Shown in pieces: positions 15,880-27,800 of a DNA stretch of 64,000 nucleotides. The notes below the pieces were generated by a model that saw nothing but the letters and a program-made list of their open reading frames with translations, was not told the origin of the DNA and ran no database searches. Position numbers and translations under genes: made by a program. Positions within the stretch are counted from its first letter, which is position 1; every line of letters starts with the position of its first letter. This stretch comes from Streptomyces sp. CC0208 (GTDB taxonomy: Bacteria > Actinomycetota > Actinomycetes > Streptomycetales > Streptomycetaceae): NCBI RefSeq assembly GCF_003443735.1, contig NZ_CP031969.1, positions 9,256,090-9,320,089 of the forward strand, in the 5' to 3' direction.

Positions 15880-16051
15880 AACCGGCATGCGCCTGCTCGG
15901 GGCCCGCGCGCCGGGGTGAACAACAAGAAGGACCCGGTGGAGACAAAAGCTGCACACCGCGGTCTGCAAGGGCCAGATTACGCTCGCGGCCGCGCAGCAG
16001 GCCATCGTCACCGACTGGACCACTGCCCTGACAACCCTTCACCTCGACTGA
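15880..16051 (+). pseudogene. Frameshifted 3' end of a Streptomyces hypothetical gene
   Basis: Two adjacent frames together give a familiar C-terminal pattern: KKDPVE in one frame, then KLHTAVCKGQITLAAAQQAI and VTDWTTAL in the next, ending at a TGA at 16049-16051. The frames join at a run of four A (15945-15948); removing one A restores a single frame. I recall this motif (VCxGxxTLAxAQxAIxxDW) at the end of many Streptomyces proteins of unknown function. The beginning of the gene is absent next to the transposase remnant. Confidence 0.5.
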
Positions 16052-16310
16052 AGAAGCTGCTGCAGGGCAGTGCGTGCCGTACGCCGGAATGTCCTTGACG
16101 CTCTGTGCGGGGCGCCGGTACGGGGAGGACCCCGGCTGGACGGGGGAGACCAGCCTGGGTCGTGGGTGGTGGCGTGCGGAGGGCGGTCGCCGTCTCCACG
16201 GGGACCGTGGTCGCGAGCGGCGGTTCGGGCGGCCCTCGTGCGGGCCTGAACTGCACGATCGGTCATGGGCGCGTAGCGCAACAAGGGTTCCATCCGGCCC
16301 TGGAGCCGGC

Positions 16311-16886
16311 CTAGACGTGCAGCCAGATCCGCAGCGGACCGACCGGCTCGAAGCCATGGCGGACAGCGACCTCCAGGTCATCGGCGTGCTCGTAGCCGAC
16401 CACCGGCAGGGTGGGGAACAGCCAGTGCACCGAGTCAAGTACGACCGGCCAGGCTGCATCAGGGCCGCCGTCCAGAGCGAAGACATTGGAGACTCCGACC
16501 ACATGATCGCTGCGGCTCGCCACCGCTCCCGCAATCACCCGACCGTCTGGGGACTGTCCGGCGAGCACGAAGGTGGCCGGGTCGTCTAGCAGTTCGGGCC
16601 GGAAGAGGCCCGCGTTGCCTCCCCCGTCGTCCCAGGCGAGCGCCCAGGCGCGCAGCGTGTCCGGATCACACGCCACGTCCCAGGCAAGGTCCGATGCGGC
16701 GGCGGGCGCACGCGCCGGGCGGTGGATCCACTGTGCTTCGAACAGCACCTGGAAGCCGGCCTCCGTCAGGTCAAGGTCAGCGAAGCTGTCCTTGACGGAG
16801 GCGCCGGGCGCGGTGGTGTCGATCCGGGCTGCCAGCACGGCCGAGTCGGCACCCGGCACCAGCGTCACTGCGTCGGGGTAATACAA
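16311..16886 (-). CDS. GNAT/acetyltransferase-like protein, probably 5' truncated
   Basis: The frame gives 191 residues from MYYPDAVTLVPGADSAVLAARID to a stop at 16311. Features are VKDSFADLDLTEAGFQVLFEAQWIHRPA in character, a central FVLAGQSPDGRVIAGAVASR, and a closing RHGFEPVGPLRIWLHV, which together resemble a GNAT-like acetyltransferase of the kind that ends in a G-F-xx-V-G-P strand. The true N-terminus of such proteins normally starts before the YPDAVTL segment. The frame begins six bases from the headless helicase fragment on the other strand, so a rearrangement probably removed the 5' end. It may be non-functional. Confidence 0.45.
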   Translation of the reverse strand: MYYPDAVTLVPGADSAVLAARIDTTAPGASVKDSFADLDLTEAGFQVLFEAQWIHRPARAPAAASDLAWDVACDPDTLRAWALAWDDGGGNAGLFRPELLDDPATFVLAGQSPDGRVIAGAVASRSDHVVGVSNVFALDGGPDAAWPVVLDSVHWLFPTLPVVGYEHADDLEVAVRHGFEPVGPLRIWLHV

Positions 16887-16888
16887 CG

Positions 16889-17218
16889 GAGGTGATCGGG
16901 AAGGTCCTCCTGACCACCTACCACTCAGCCAAGGGCCGGGAGTTCGACACCGTGATCCTGCCCGGGCTGCTCAACGGGATCATTCCGCGCAACGTTCCAG
17001 AGCGGGGCAGATGGCGTCCGGCCACCGCAAAGGAACTCGCCGAGCAACAGCGCACGTTCTATGTTGCCCTGACCCGCGCCGAAAGAACCCTGCACCTGAT
17101 CTACGGCCCGGGTTACCACACCAGGAGCGGATACTGGCGTTCGGACGGACCGTCCGACTTCCTGATCGAGATGTACCAACGCCTGCCGTCAACGGGCTCG
17201 TCGGAGCAACAGACCTGA
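16889..17218 (+). pseudogene. Headless UvrD-like helicase fragment
   Basis: The frame encodes only the end of a superfamily 1 helicase: motif V VLLTTYHSAKGREFDTVILP, then motif VI EQQRTFYVALTRAERTLHLI, then about 35 more residues. Walker A, Walker B and the 1B domain are missing, and no start signal lies at the left edge. It ends normally at 17218. The motifs are close to, but not copies of, those of the intact helicase at 13823, so it comes from a different gene. Confidence 0.65.
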
Positions 17219-17975
17219 GGGGGATGGGGCCGTGTGGCGGGGACTTCCTTCGCGGAGGGCTTCTTGCGCTCGGCCAACCCCGGCGGTGTCGGTGCTACAT
17301 CGTGTGACCTTAGGACGGTGCGCTGTTTGGACGCGTGCCGGCGCGGCAGGTGTCCTCGGCCGGCTTCGTGGCTTTGGGACCGCGTCCAGCATGGTGGACG
17401 CCGGTTTCGGCTCCGCTATCAGAGTGCAGTGCGGGGCAGGCAGATGCCAGGAGGCGCAGTTGGCCAAGATCGCGGCCGGGGCAGGCAGGATGTTTGCCAA
17501 CGCTGTCATCAGCTCGAGCCGCATGTAGCTGTTGATCCCCACCAGTACCGCTCACGAACAAGACATCTGCGTCAAATGCCGTTCGCCGGGCTACGGGTCG
17601 CACACCCCGTTTCGGTGCGGCATGTCAGCAGTTCTGGAGGGCCTGCCCAGGGCCTGCTGCGGGGGCTGGGCAGGTTGAAATCGCGAACCATGGGGGCGTC
17701 TCTTCGCCGAGAGGCTCTGCTGTGTACGCGGCTTCCTGCATATTTTGGGTGGTCAGTTTCTGGCGGTTGCGGGTGAGTTGACTGTCCAGGGAGCTGAGTG
17801 TCGACGTCTGGAGTTGGGTATGTGGGGCTCATTGTTGCGCCCCCTCCGTCAGCTGTCATCAACTCCCAGCTGGCAGATTCAAGATAGAACGATGTGACGC
17901 ACGACACCATTGACCCCGCTCGTCACATGATCTTCACTGCTTCTTCTAAAGAAAAATTAAAGAAACGGGTGGGGT
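17219..17975. other. Gene-poor stretch upstream of the LamG gene
   Basis: About 750 bases with no supported gene. The first 600 bases have short open frames on both strands without recognisable features. The last 60 (17916-17975) are AT-rich (for instance around TTCTTCTAAAGAAAAATTAA) and probably hold the promoter of the following secreted-protein gene. Confidence 0.35.
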
Positions 17976-20900
17976 GTGCTGACGCAAAAACGGGGGCGTC
18001 GTTGGTGTCGTGCGGCGCGGAGTGGTGCACTGGCGATCGCGTTGCTGGGGGGAGCGGTTCCGCTGGTCGGAGCCGTGGCGGCGCCTGCATTTGCCGATGA
18101 CGGGTCAGCGTCTACGGCAGCTGACGGGGCTTCAGAGTCGCAGGCAAGCGCTCTCGCGGCGCAGAGCGGTGAGCGGGTCGTTGTGGACGCGGCGACGACC
18201 GAGTCATCCCAGGTCTTCGCCAACCCCGACGGCACGTTCACGCAGGAGATGAACGCGGCTCCGGTCCGCGCCCGCAAGGACGACGGCACGTGGGCCCCGA
18301 TCGACACCAGCCTCGTGCGTGAGGTCGATGGCAGCGTGCGGTCGAAGAACACGACGGCCAGTCTCACCTTCTCTGGCGGCGGCAGCGCGGATGGTCTGGT
18401 TGAGCTGGCCGACGAGGGGCACACGCTGCGCCTGGGCTGGCCGACCGCGCTGCCCGAGCCCCGACTGGACGGCAGTACCGCCACCTACGCCAACGTTTTG
18501 CCGGACGTCGATCTGAAGCTGACTGCGCTGAGTTCGGGCTACACGTCCGTGCTTGTGGTCAAGACAGCCGTGGCGGCGAAGAACCCGGCGCTCGCGACGA
18601 TCAGCATGACTGTCTCGGGCAGCGGCCTGGACATCGCGCCGACGGCCGACGGTGGCTTCGTGGCGCGTGACGGTGACGGCAGTCCGGTCTTCGAGAGCCC
18701 GGCGGGACGGATGTGGGACTCGGCCGGCGACGCCTCGGCCAGTGCCGCGTCCGGCGTGGCGACGCAAATGGTCCGCACTGCCGCGTCGGCCGGGACGGAC
18801 GCCGCGGGGGAGCCGGATACCGTTCCGCTGCCCGCCGCCGGGGGAGAGCCCGCCTCTTCGGAGGGGCCCGGCAGCGGGGATGCGGCGGCCGAGGTGCCGC
18901 TGAAGATCACCGGTTCCACTTTGGAGATCACGCCCGATCCGGCGCTGTTGCACGGCGAGGACACGGTTTTCCCGCTCTATATCGATCCGCCGACTAAGGG
19001 GATTGCGCTGGGGGACTGGACGGCTCTGGCCTCCAACGGCACCAAGTACTGGGAGTTCGACGGGGACAAGGGCGTGGGTCGCTGTTCCAACTACGCCGGC
19101 TACCTCTGCGCCAACACTCCGTATACGCAGCGCATGTACTTTGAGTACCCGTTGTCGTCGATCCACGGCAAGAAGGTTCTGGACGCTGTGCTGGAGGTCT
19201 ACCAGCTGTGGACGTTCAGCTGTGAGCCGCACACGTACGACCTGAGCCACGTGGACAGGGGTATTTCTTCCAGCACCACCTGGTCGGGGAGGCCCGTCGC
19301 GGACGACCTGATGGGTGATCAGAACGTGGCCTACGGGCGGGGCACCCTGTGCAGCCCGTCGCAGCCAGCGAACTGGGTGCGGTTCAGCGACAATGTGAAA
19401 GGTGAGTCGAATGAGAACCTGACGACCACTCTCGCCTCGCACGCGGCGAACAAGGCCGCACAGATCACGTTCTCGCTGACGGCGCACGACGAGTCGGATG
19501 CGGGCGCCTGGGCGCGGTTCCGTAACGACGCCAAGCTGTCGGTGACGTACGTGTCCTATCCGTCTACGCCGACCTCCTCCGGTGTCCAGCAAGGCAACAC
19601 CGGGCGGGCCTGCAACGCTTCCAACCTGCCGTTCGCCACGAGTGATTCGTCGCCGAAGATGCTGGCCACGGTGCAGTCGGCGGACGGAAGCCAGTCCCAA
19701 CTGCGCGCGGCGTTCGAGGTGTGGAAGGCCGACGGTTCCAGCCGCGTCTGGTCCGCGGCGTCGCCGGACGGCGCCTGGGTGGCCGACAACGCCGCCCGCA
19801 CCGCGTCCACCAGCGCGTTGCCGCAACAGAGCGATTATCGGATGCGGGTCAAGACACAGGCGTACTACATGACGGACCGGGGCGTCTCCGGTGTGCTGGA
19901 CTCGTTGTGGTCGTCCTGGTGTTACTTCCGGGTCGACACGCAGAAGCCGCCGTCTCCGGTGGTGACCAGCGCGGACTACGGTCCGGCCGAGACCACCGCG
20001 GCTGCGGGCGGGGTGGGGATGCCCGGCAGGTTCACCTTCACGCCCGGGGACGACGACCTGACCAAGGCCGGCATCCAGTCGGACGTCACCAGCTACAAGT
20101 GGAAACTGAACAGCGGCCCGATCTCGTCCCCGATTCCCGTTGCCAAGGGCGCGTCCACCATTCAGACGATCCCGCCGAACCAGGCCGGTGAGAACACCCT
20201 GCAGGTGTGGGGTTTTGACGCGGCCCAGAACAGTTCCCTGACCGGCTACTACAGCTTCCTGGTGAAGGGCGCCGAACAGCCGTCCGGGATCTGGCACCTG
20301 GACAACACGCTCACCGACTCCACCACTGCCACCCAGCACCCGCTGACTTCCTCGGGAGCCGCCTGGGACACGCTCGCCCGCAGCGGTGCCGGGGCGGCGA
20401 AGCTGAACGGCGCGAGCGCCTACCTCGCCACCTCCGGCCCGGTGCTGGACACCACCAAATCCTTCACGGTCTCCGCCTGGGCACGGCTGACGAAGCAGGA
20501 CGTCAACTACACCGTCCTGTCCCAGGCGGGCACGAACGCCGCTGGGTTCCAGCTGTATTACTCGACCGCCTACAACGCCTGGATCTTCAACCGGCACCAG
20601 ACAGATGTCGCCAGCCCCGCGATTACCCGCTCGATCGGCGCCAGGCCGCCGGTCCTGAACGCCTGGACCCATTTGGCTGGCGTTTATGACGCGGCGGCGA
20701 ACACCGTCCAGCTCTACGTCAACGGCGTCCCGCAGGGCAGTCCGGTGCCGTTTCCGGTGGCCCCGTGGAAGGCGTCGGGCGGCCTGCAGGTTGGACGGCT
20801 GCTGGCATCGGGGGCCAGCAAGGACAACTTCGCCGGAACAATCGACGAGGTGAAGGTCTGGTCTCGTGCGCTCGCGGACACCGAGGTCACCCACGAGGCC

Positions 20901-21710
20901 TGGCTGGAGGACGAGGACCTCTCCGACGGCACCTCCGGCGACCCGGTCCCCGCACTCGTCGCCAAATGGGACGCCACCGACGTCGCGAACGCGACCGGCA
21001 CCACGGTGAAGGACACCAGCGGCTTCAGCCGCAACCTCACCCTCAACGGCGCTGCGCTCACCCAGATCAGCCACGGCGATCCGGACATTGGCGAAGAAGT
21101 CACCACCACCCAGACGCTGACCCTCAACGGCACCAGCGCCTTTGCCAGCGCCGCCGGCCCGGTCGTCGACGACACCGGCTCCTTCACTGCCACCGCGTGG
21201 GTGACACTCAACCCGGCCAAGCTCGCCGACACCAGCAAGGCGTACGCGGTGCAGGTGTTCGGCCAGTCCGGGACGAGTCAGTCCGCCTGGGGCGTGTGGT
21301 ATGAGCAGCCGGCCGGCAGCACCCAGGGGCGGTGGACCTTCGGCCGCCCCGACAAGGACGGCACCGGGGCTGCCTGGACCACGAGCGGGTCCGACGCCCG
21401 CACCACGGCCCAGCTGGGCGTCCCGGTCATGCTGACAGTTGTCTACGACGCCCAGGCGGCAGCCGATGGTGACGACACCTCCAAGCTCGGCGGTCTCAAG
21501 CTCTACGTCGACAGTGCCCAGATGGGAGCCGAGGAGGGTGTGCCCTACACCGCCCCCTGGCAGGGCAGCGGGGCGTTCGAGATCGGCCGGGCGAAGATCA
21601 ACGGCGCTCCCGCACGCTACTTCCCCGGAACGATCGACACCGTCCGTGTCTGGGCCGGAGCCACCTCCACCGACACCATCGCCAACCGGTTCAACACCGA
21701 ACAGCAGTAG
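17976..21710 (+). CDS. Secreted LamG/concanavalin-like repeat protein
   Basis: A 1244-residue secreted protein. Residues 1-41 are a signal peptide (basic start, hydrophobic ALAIALLGGAVPLVGAVAA, then APAFA before DDG). The body is beta-rich. Two LamG-like jelly-roll domains are seen at about 770-972 (LDNTLTDSTTAT, then FTVSAWARL, then WTHLAGVYDAAANTVQLYVN, then GTIDEVKVWSRAL) and about 1035-1240 (FTATAWVTL, then LKLYVDSAQ, then GTIDTVRVWAGA). The GTG start has GGGTGGGG upstream. It lies 144 bases before the RHS toxin gene in the same direction, a pairing often seen in Streptomyces. It may bind glycans or help display the RHS protein. I see no catalytic motif. Confidence 0.8.
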   Translation: MLTQKRGRRWCRAARSGALAIALLGGAVPLVGAVAAPAFADDGSASTAADGASESQASALAAQSGERVVVDAATTESSQVFANPDGTFTQEMNAAPVRARKDDGTWAPIDTSLVREVDGSVRSKNTTASLTFSGGGSADGLVELADEGHTLRLGWPTALPEPRLDGSTATYANVLPDVDLKLTALSSGYTSVLVVKTAVAAKNPALATISMTVSGSGLDIAPTADGGFVARDGDGSPVFESPAGRMWDSAGDASASAASGVATQMVRTAASAGTDAAGEPDTVPLPAAGGEPASSEGPGSGDAAAEVPLKITGSTLEITPDPALLHGEDTVFPLYIDPPTKGIALGDWTALASNGTKYWEFDGDKGVGRCSNYAGYLCANTPYTQRMYFEYPLSSIHGKKVLDAVLEVYQLWTFSCEPHTYDLSHVDRGISSSTTWSGRPVADDLMGDQNVAYGRGTLCSPSQPANWVRFSDNVKGESNENLTTTLASHAANKAAQITFSLTAHDESDAGAWARFRNDAKLSVTYVSYPSTPTSSGVQQGNTGRACNASNLPFATSDSSPKMLATVQSADGSQSQLRAAFEVWKADGSSRVWSAASPDGAWVADNAARTASTSALPQQSDYRMRVKTQAYYMTDRGVSGVLDSLWSSWCYFRVDTQKPPSPVVTSADYGPAETTAAAGGVGMPGRFTFTPGDDDLTKAGIQSDVTSYKWKLNSGPISSPIPVAKGASTIQTIPPNQAGENTLQVWGFDAAQNSSLTGYYSFLVKGAEQPSGIWHLDNTLTDSTTATQHPLTSSGAAWDTLARSGAGAAKLNGASAYLATSGPVLDTTKSFTVSAWARLTKQDVNYTVLSQAGTNAAGFQLYYSTAYNAWIFNRHQTDVASPAITRSIGARPPVLNAWTHLAGVYDAAANTVQLYVNGVPQGSPVPFPVAPWKASGGLQVGRLLASGASKDNFAGTIDEVKVWSRALADTEVTHEAWLEDEDLSDGTSGDPVPALVAKWDATDVANATGTTVKDTSGFSRNLTLNGAALTQISHGDPDIGEEVTTTQTLTLNGTSAFASAAGPVVDDTGSFTATAWVTLNPAKLADTSKAYAVQVFGQSGTSQSAWGVWYEQPAGSTQGRWTFGRPDKDGTGAAWTTSGSDARTTAQLGVPVMLTVVYDAQAAADGDDTSKLGGLKLYVDSAQMGAEEGVPYTAPWQGSGAFEIGRAKINGAPARYFPGTIDTVRVWAGATSTDTIANRFNTEQQ

Positions 21711-21854
21711 CAGCAGGACGGAACAGGGCCGGCCCCACAGCCTTCCCTGTCTCGTCCTGCTCGGCCTTCCCGTATACCACCGTACTGAGCTCCTTGGGTG
21801 CCGGGGCCGTCGCCTGGATGCTTCCTGACCAATTCCGAGAACGGGGACTTCATC

Positions 21855-24800
21855 ATGTCTTCACCGCCTTTCCGTAGACGGCTGCCAGGGGCGGTCGCAC
21901 GTCGTTGGCTCGGCCGTGGCGTACTCGTTGCCTCGCTCTGCCTCCTGCCGCAAGTCGTGGTCCCCCCGGGCTACGACTTCGCCGCCCAGGCCCAACCCTC
22001 GCCGGCCCGCAAGAAGCTGGAGGACCGGCCTGAGGCGAAGATCGACAAGGTCGGCGTGCTCAAGCCCGGCACGTCCAAGGCGCCGAAGGACAAGGCCGCA
22101 CCGGCGGCCCGCGAGACCCGCGAACGGCTGAAGAAGGCCTCCTGGCCGGAGGCCGGGAAGGCGAGTGCCGACGTCCCGGCGACCGGCGGGGCTGCTGTCA
22201 CCGTCGGCGGTCTCGGCGTGAAGCTGGCCCAGCAGCCCGTCACCGCGGTGGCCAAGGCACCGAAGAGCAAGACGGCGGCGAAAGGCACCGGCCCGGCCGA
22301 GAAGGTGGCGCTCCGTCTCCACTCCCAGGCAGCCGCGAAGAAGGCGGGCATCAACGGTGTCCTGCTCACCGTGGACCCGGTCGGCGCCGCATCCGGGAAA
22401 TCCGTCGGAGACACCGACAACCTCCGTATCTCCCTCGACTACTCCTCCTTCTCCGACGTCTATGGCGGCAACTTTGGCCCCCGACTGCGCCTGGTGACGC
22501 TCCCGACGTGTGCGCTGACCACCCCGCAGAAGAAGTCCTGCCGTATCCAGCGGCCCGTGGCGGGCGCGGGCAACGACGCGGGATCCCAGACCCTGACGGG
22601 CACCCTCTCCGCCCACACCCTGAACGCTGGTACTCCGATGCTGATGGCGGCGGCCGCCGACAGCTCGGGCGGTGGAAGCGACTACAGCGCCACCTCGCTG
22701 TCGCCGACCGCGACCTGGGAAGCCGGCGGCAGCACCGGTGACTTCACCTGGAACTACCCGCTGCGAGTCCCTCCGGCGACGGCTGGCCCGGCCCCGAACC
22801 TGTCCATCTCCTACAACTCCGCCTCCGTGGACGGCCGGACGGCCGGGGAGAACAACCAGACCTCGGTGATCGGCGAGGGCTTCTCGATCACTGAGTCCTA
22901 CATCGAGCGCAAGTACGGCTCGTGCAAGGACGACGGCCAGTCCGGCAAGGGCGACCAGTGCTGGAAGTACGCCAACGCCACCCTGGTCCTCAACGGCAAG
23001 GCCGTCGAGCTCGTCAACGCCTGCACCGACAAGACGGCCTGCGACAGCGCTGCCCTGTCCCAGGCGTCCGGCGGCACCTGGAAGGTGAAGAACGAGGACG
23101 GCACCCGCGTCGAGCATCTGGCCGGCGCCACCGGCAACGGCGACGACAACACCGAGTACTGGAAGGTCACGGACGCCTCTGGCATCCAGTACTTCTTCGG
23201 CAAGCACCGCCTGCCCGGCTGGAGCGACAAGGGCACCGCCGACACCGCCGACGACGACCCGGTCACCAACTCCGTATGGACCGTCCCGGTCTTCGGCGAT
23301 GACTCCGGCGAGCCCTGCTACAAGTCCACCGGCTTCGCCGACTCCTTCTGCAACCAGGCCTGGCGCTGGAACCTCGACTACGTCGTCGACCCCCACGGCA
23401 ACGCCTCCGCCTACTGGTACGGCAAGGAGACGAACTACTACTCCAAGAACGCCGACACCAGCGTCAACGGCACCGGCTACACCCGCGGCGGCTACCTCAA
23501 CCGCATCGACTACGGCCTGCGCAGCGACCTCATCTACGCCAAGCCCGCCGCCCAGCAGGTCCGCTTCACCTACGACGAGCGCTGCGTCGTCTCCGGCGGA
23601 TGCTCCAGCCTCACCAAGGACACCAAGGCCAACTGGCCCGACGTGCCCTTCGACATGATCTGCGCGTCGAACACGAAGTGCACCACCCAGATCGGCCCCG
23701 CCTTCTTCACCCGCAAACGCCTCACCGACATCACCACCTCGGTATGGACCGGCACCGGCACCACCCAGCGGGACGTGGACACCTGGCACCTGGACCAGAA
23801 CTTCCCCGACACCGGTGACGCCTCCTCACCGAGCCTGTGGCTGAAGTCCATCCAGAACACCGGCAAGGCCAACACCACCGCAGCCGCCATGCCGCCGGTC
23901 GTCTTCGGCGGCATCCAGATGTCCAACCACGTCGAGGGCAGCACCCCCGACACCCTGCGCTACATCAAATGGCGCGTGCGCAAGATCACGTCCGAGACCG
24001 GCTCCACCATCACCGTCAACTACTCCGGCCCGGACTGCATCTGGGGCACCAGCATGCCGGCGGCCATCGATAAGAACACCCGCCGCTGCTTCCCGGTCAA
24101 GTGGTCCCAGTCCGGGGCGACCCCGGTCACCGACTGGTTCCACAAGTACGTGGTCACATCCGTCTTCCAGGACGACCCCTACGGCCACGGCGACACCAAC
24201 GAGAAGTACTACGACTACCAGGACGGCGCCGGCTGGGCCTACGCCGACGACGAGGGCCTGACCAAGGCATCCAACCGCACCTGGTCCCAGTGGCGCGGCT
24301 ACCGCAAGGTCGTAGAAACCTCCGGCGACTCCGACGGCCCGCGCTCCAAAAAGTCCACGCTCTACATGCGCGGCCTGAACGGCGAGAAGGAACTCGACGA
24401 CACCGCCCGGGTGGAGAAGGTCACCGACTCCACCGGAACCGCCATCGACGACTCCCGCCAATACGCGGGCTTCGTCCGCGAAACCATCGTCTACAACGGC
24501 ACCGAGGAACTCAGCGGCACCATCAACACCCCCTGGTCACACAACACCGGCAGCCACACCTACAGCTGGGGCACCACCGACTCCTGGATCATCCAGGCAG
24601 GCGAAACGGCCACCCGCACCAAGACCTCCACCGGCACCCGCACGGTCACCCAGAAGACCACGTACGACCCCACGTACGGCATGCCGATCACCGTCGAGGA
24701 CAGCGGCGACGCCGCCAAGACCGGCGACGAATCGTGCGTGAAGACCAGCTACGCCCGCAACACCACGGCCTGGCTGGTGAACACGGTCTCGCGCTCCGAG

Positions 24801-27800
24801 ACTTACGCAGTCCCGTGTACGACCGCCCCGGCCGTCCCCGACGACGTCGTCTCTGACATCACCACCGCCTACGACAACCAGGCGGTCGGAGTGGCGCCCA
24901 CTCTGGGCGAGATCACCGCCTCCTACCGGGTCGCAAGCTACGACGCTGACAAGAAGCCCGTCTACCAGCAGGCCTCCGGATCCACCTACGACAAGCTGGG
25001 CCGCCCGCTCACCGCGACCAACGCCCTCAACCGCACAGTCAAGACCACCTACGTCCCCGACGACACCGGCTACGGCCCGCTGACGTCCAAGACCACCATC
25101 GACCCCAAGCTCTACACCTCCACCACCGAAGTCGACCCGGCCTGGGGCACTGCGACCAAGACCACCGACGCCAACGGCAACATCACCGAGTGGGCCTTCG
25201 ACGCGCTCGGCCGCCTGGTCTCGGTCTGGAAGCCGGACCGCTCCCGCGTTCTCCAGGACGCCGCCAGCATCGTCTACGCCTACAGCATCAACAACGACAA
25301 AGAGACTTGGGTCCGCACCGACGCCCTCAAGGCCGACGGCAAGACCTACAACAGCTCCTACGAGATCTTCGACGGACTGCTGCGCTCCCGCCAAAAGCAG
25401 GTCCCCGCACCCAATGGCGGACGGGTGATCTCCGAAACCCTCTACGACGACCGCGGCCTGGCCTACATCACCAACAGCCAGGTCCACGACAACAACGCCC
25501 CCTCGGGCACCCTGGCCAACACTTTCCAGGGCTCCGTGCCCGCCTCCATCGAGACGGTCTACGACGCTGCCGGCCGTGCCACCGACTCGATCTTCCGGGT
25601 CTACAACGAGGAGAAGTGGCGCACCAAGACCGACGACCAGGGCGACCGCACCGCCGTCACCGCCACCGCGGGCGGCACCGGCACCCTGACGGTCAAGGAC
25701 GCACGCGGCCGGATCACCGAACGCCGCGAGTACGGCGGCCCCGCCCCGACCGGCAGCGACTACACCCGCACCCTTTACGAGTACACCCCCGGCGGTCAGC
25801 TCAAGAAGATGACCGGACCAGACGGGGCGGCCTGGACCTACGGCTACGATCTGCGCGGCCGCAAGATCACCTCCACCGACCCTGACAAGGGACAGATCGA
25901 TACCACCTACAACGACGCCGACCAGCCGCTCACGGCCACGTCCACCCTGAACGGTGTCTCCCACACCCTGATAACCGACTACGACGAACTCGGCCGCAAG
26001 GTTGGTACCTGGGACGGAGTGAAGGACAACGCCCACCAGTTGACCAAGTTCACCTACGACTCCCTGACCAAGGGACAGCCGACTGCGGCAATCCGCTACG
26101 TAGGCGGGACTACCGGGAAGATCTACTCCCAGGTCGTCACCGGCTACGACATGCTCGGCCGTCCCAAGGGCACCAAGACCGTCATCGCCGCTGCCGACCC
26201 CCTGGCCCAGGCCCTCACGGCCGTTGGCACCTCTCCGACGTTCACCACGTCAACCACCTACAACATCGACGGCACCGTCCAGTCCACTTCCATGCCCGCG
26301 GCGGCCGGCCTGCCCGCCGAAACCGTCACCAACAGCTACAACGACCTCGGGCTGCTCACCGGCACCGACGGCATGACCGACTACGTCCAGAACATCGGCT
26401 ACTCCCCGTACGGCGAGATCGAGGAGACCCGCCTGGGCACCTCCACCGGCGCCAAGCAACTCCAGATCCTCAACCGCTACGAGGATGGCACCCGGCGCTT
26501 GTCCAACACGCACACTGTTGACCAGACCAACACCGGCTACACCAGCGACGTCGACTACATTTACGACGCCACCGGCAACGTCAAGTCGGTCGCTGACAAG
26601 GTCAACGGCACGGACACCCAGTGCTTCTCCTACGACGGCTACCGCCGCCTGACCGATGCCTGGACCCCTTCCTCCAACGACTGCGCCACCGCCCCCTCGG
26701 CAACGGCCCTCGGCGGCCCGGCCCCGTACTGGACCAGCTGGACCTACAAGGTCGGCGGACTGCGCGACACCCAGACCGAGCACAAGATCACCGCTAACAC
26801 CACCACCGCGTACGGCTACCCGGCCGTCAACGCCAACGGCGCTGGCCAGCCCCACACCCTGACCTCAGTCACGGTCAACGGTGGCACGGCCAAGGACTAC
26901 AAGTACGACGAGCAGGGCAACACCACCAAGCGCTACGGCACCACCGGCAGCGCGCAGGGCCTCGTCTGGGACATCGAAGGGGAACTGAGTAGCCTCACCG
27001 AAGGCACCAAGACCACCGACTACCTCTATGACGCCAGTGGCGAACTCCTGATCCGCCGTGGCCCCGTCAAGACCGTGCTCTACCTGGGCGGCCAGGAGCT
27101 CCACTACGACACGGCTGCCAAGAAGTTCACCGCTCAGCGCTACTACCCGGCCGGCGACGCCACCATCGTTCGCACCGAGACTGGCCTGTCCTGGATGGTC
27201 GACGACCACCACGGCACCGCCTCGATGACGGTTGACGCCACCACCCAGGCCATCACCCGCCGGTACACCAGCCCCTTCGGTGAGGCACGCGGCGCGACAC
27301 CGTCGGGCTGGCCCGACGACAAGGGATTCCTCGGTAAACCCGCCGACGCCGACACCGGCCTCACTCACCTCGGCGCCCGCGAATATGACCCCGCCACCGG
27401 CCGCTTCCTCTCATTGGATCCCGTCCTCGCCCCCGAGGACCACGAGTCCCTCAACGGCTACGCCTACGCCGACAACACCCCGGTCACCAAGTCCGACCCC
27501 ACCGGCCTGAAGCCGATCACGGACTGCGAACGCGGATGCAACGACGGCAAGGGCGGCAGATACTACGACTCCATGACAATGGGCCCACACGGGACCTGGG
27601 TCTACCACTCAACGAAGACCTACACGCAGACGTTTCAATACGAGAAGGCAGGCGGCGGTACCGGAAGCGGCAGCATGACTGTCACCATCCGCACCGACGG
27701 AGGCATTAAGTCGGCGCACATCGAGTTCAAGATGGGCCCCGATCCGAAGCCTGAGGCAAGAGACGGATCGCAGTGCAGGTCCTGCTACGCCATGGGAACC

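Noticed and set aside
18204..21074. Long minus-strand open frame (over 950 codons) opposite the LamG gene
   Set aside because: Composition typical of an antisense shadow, no start signal, and the plus strand has a signal peptide and LamG domains.
24000..27500. Repeated short sequences that might suggest a CRISPR or tandem repeat array
   Set aside because: They are the degenerate YD repeats of the RHS protein; there are no identical repeats with regular spacers.
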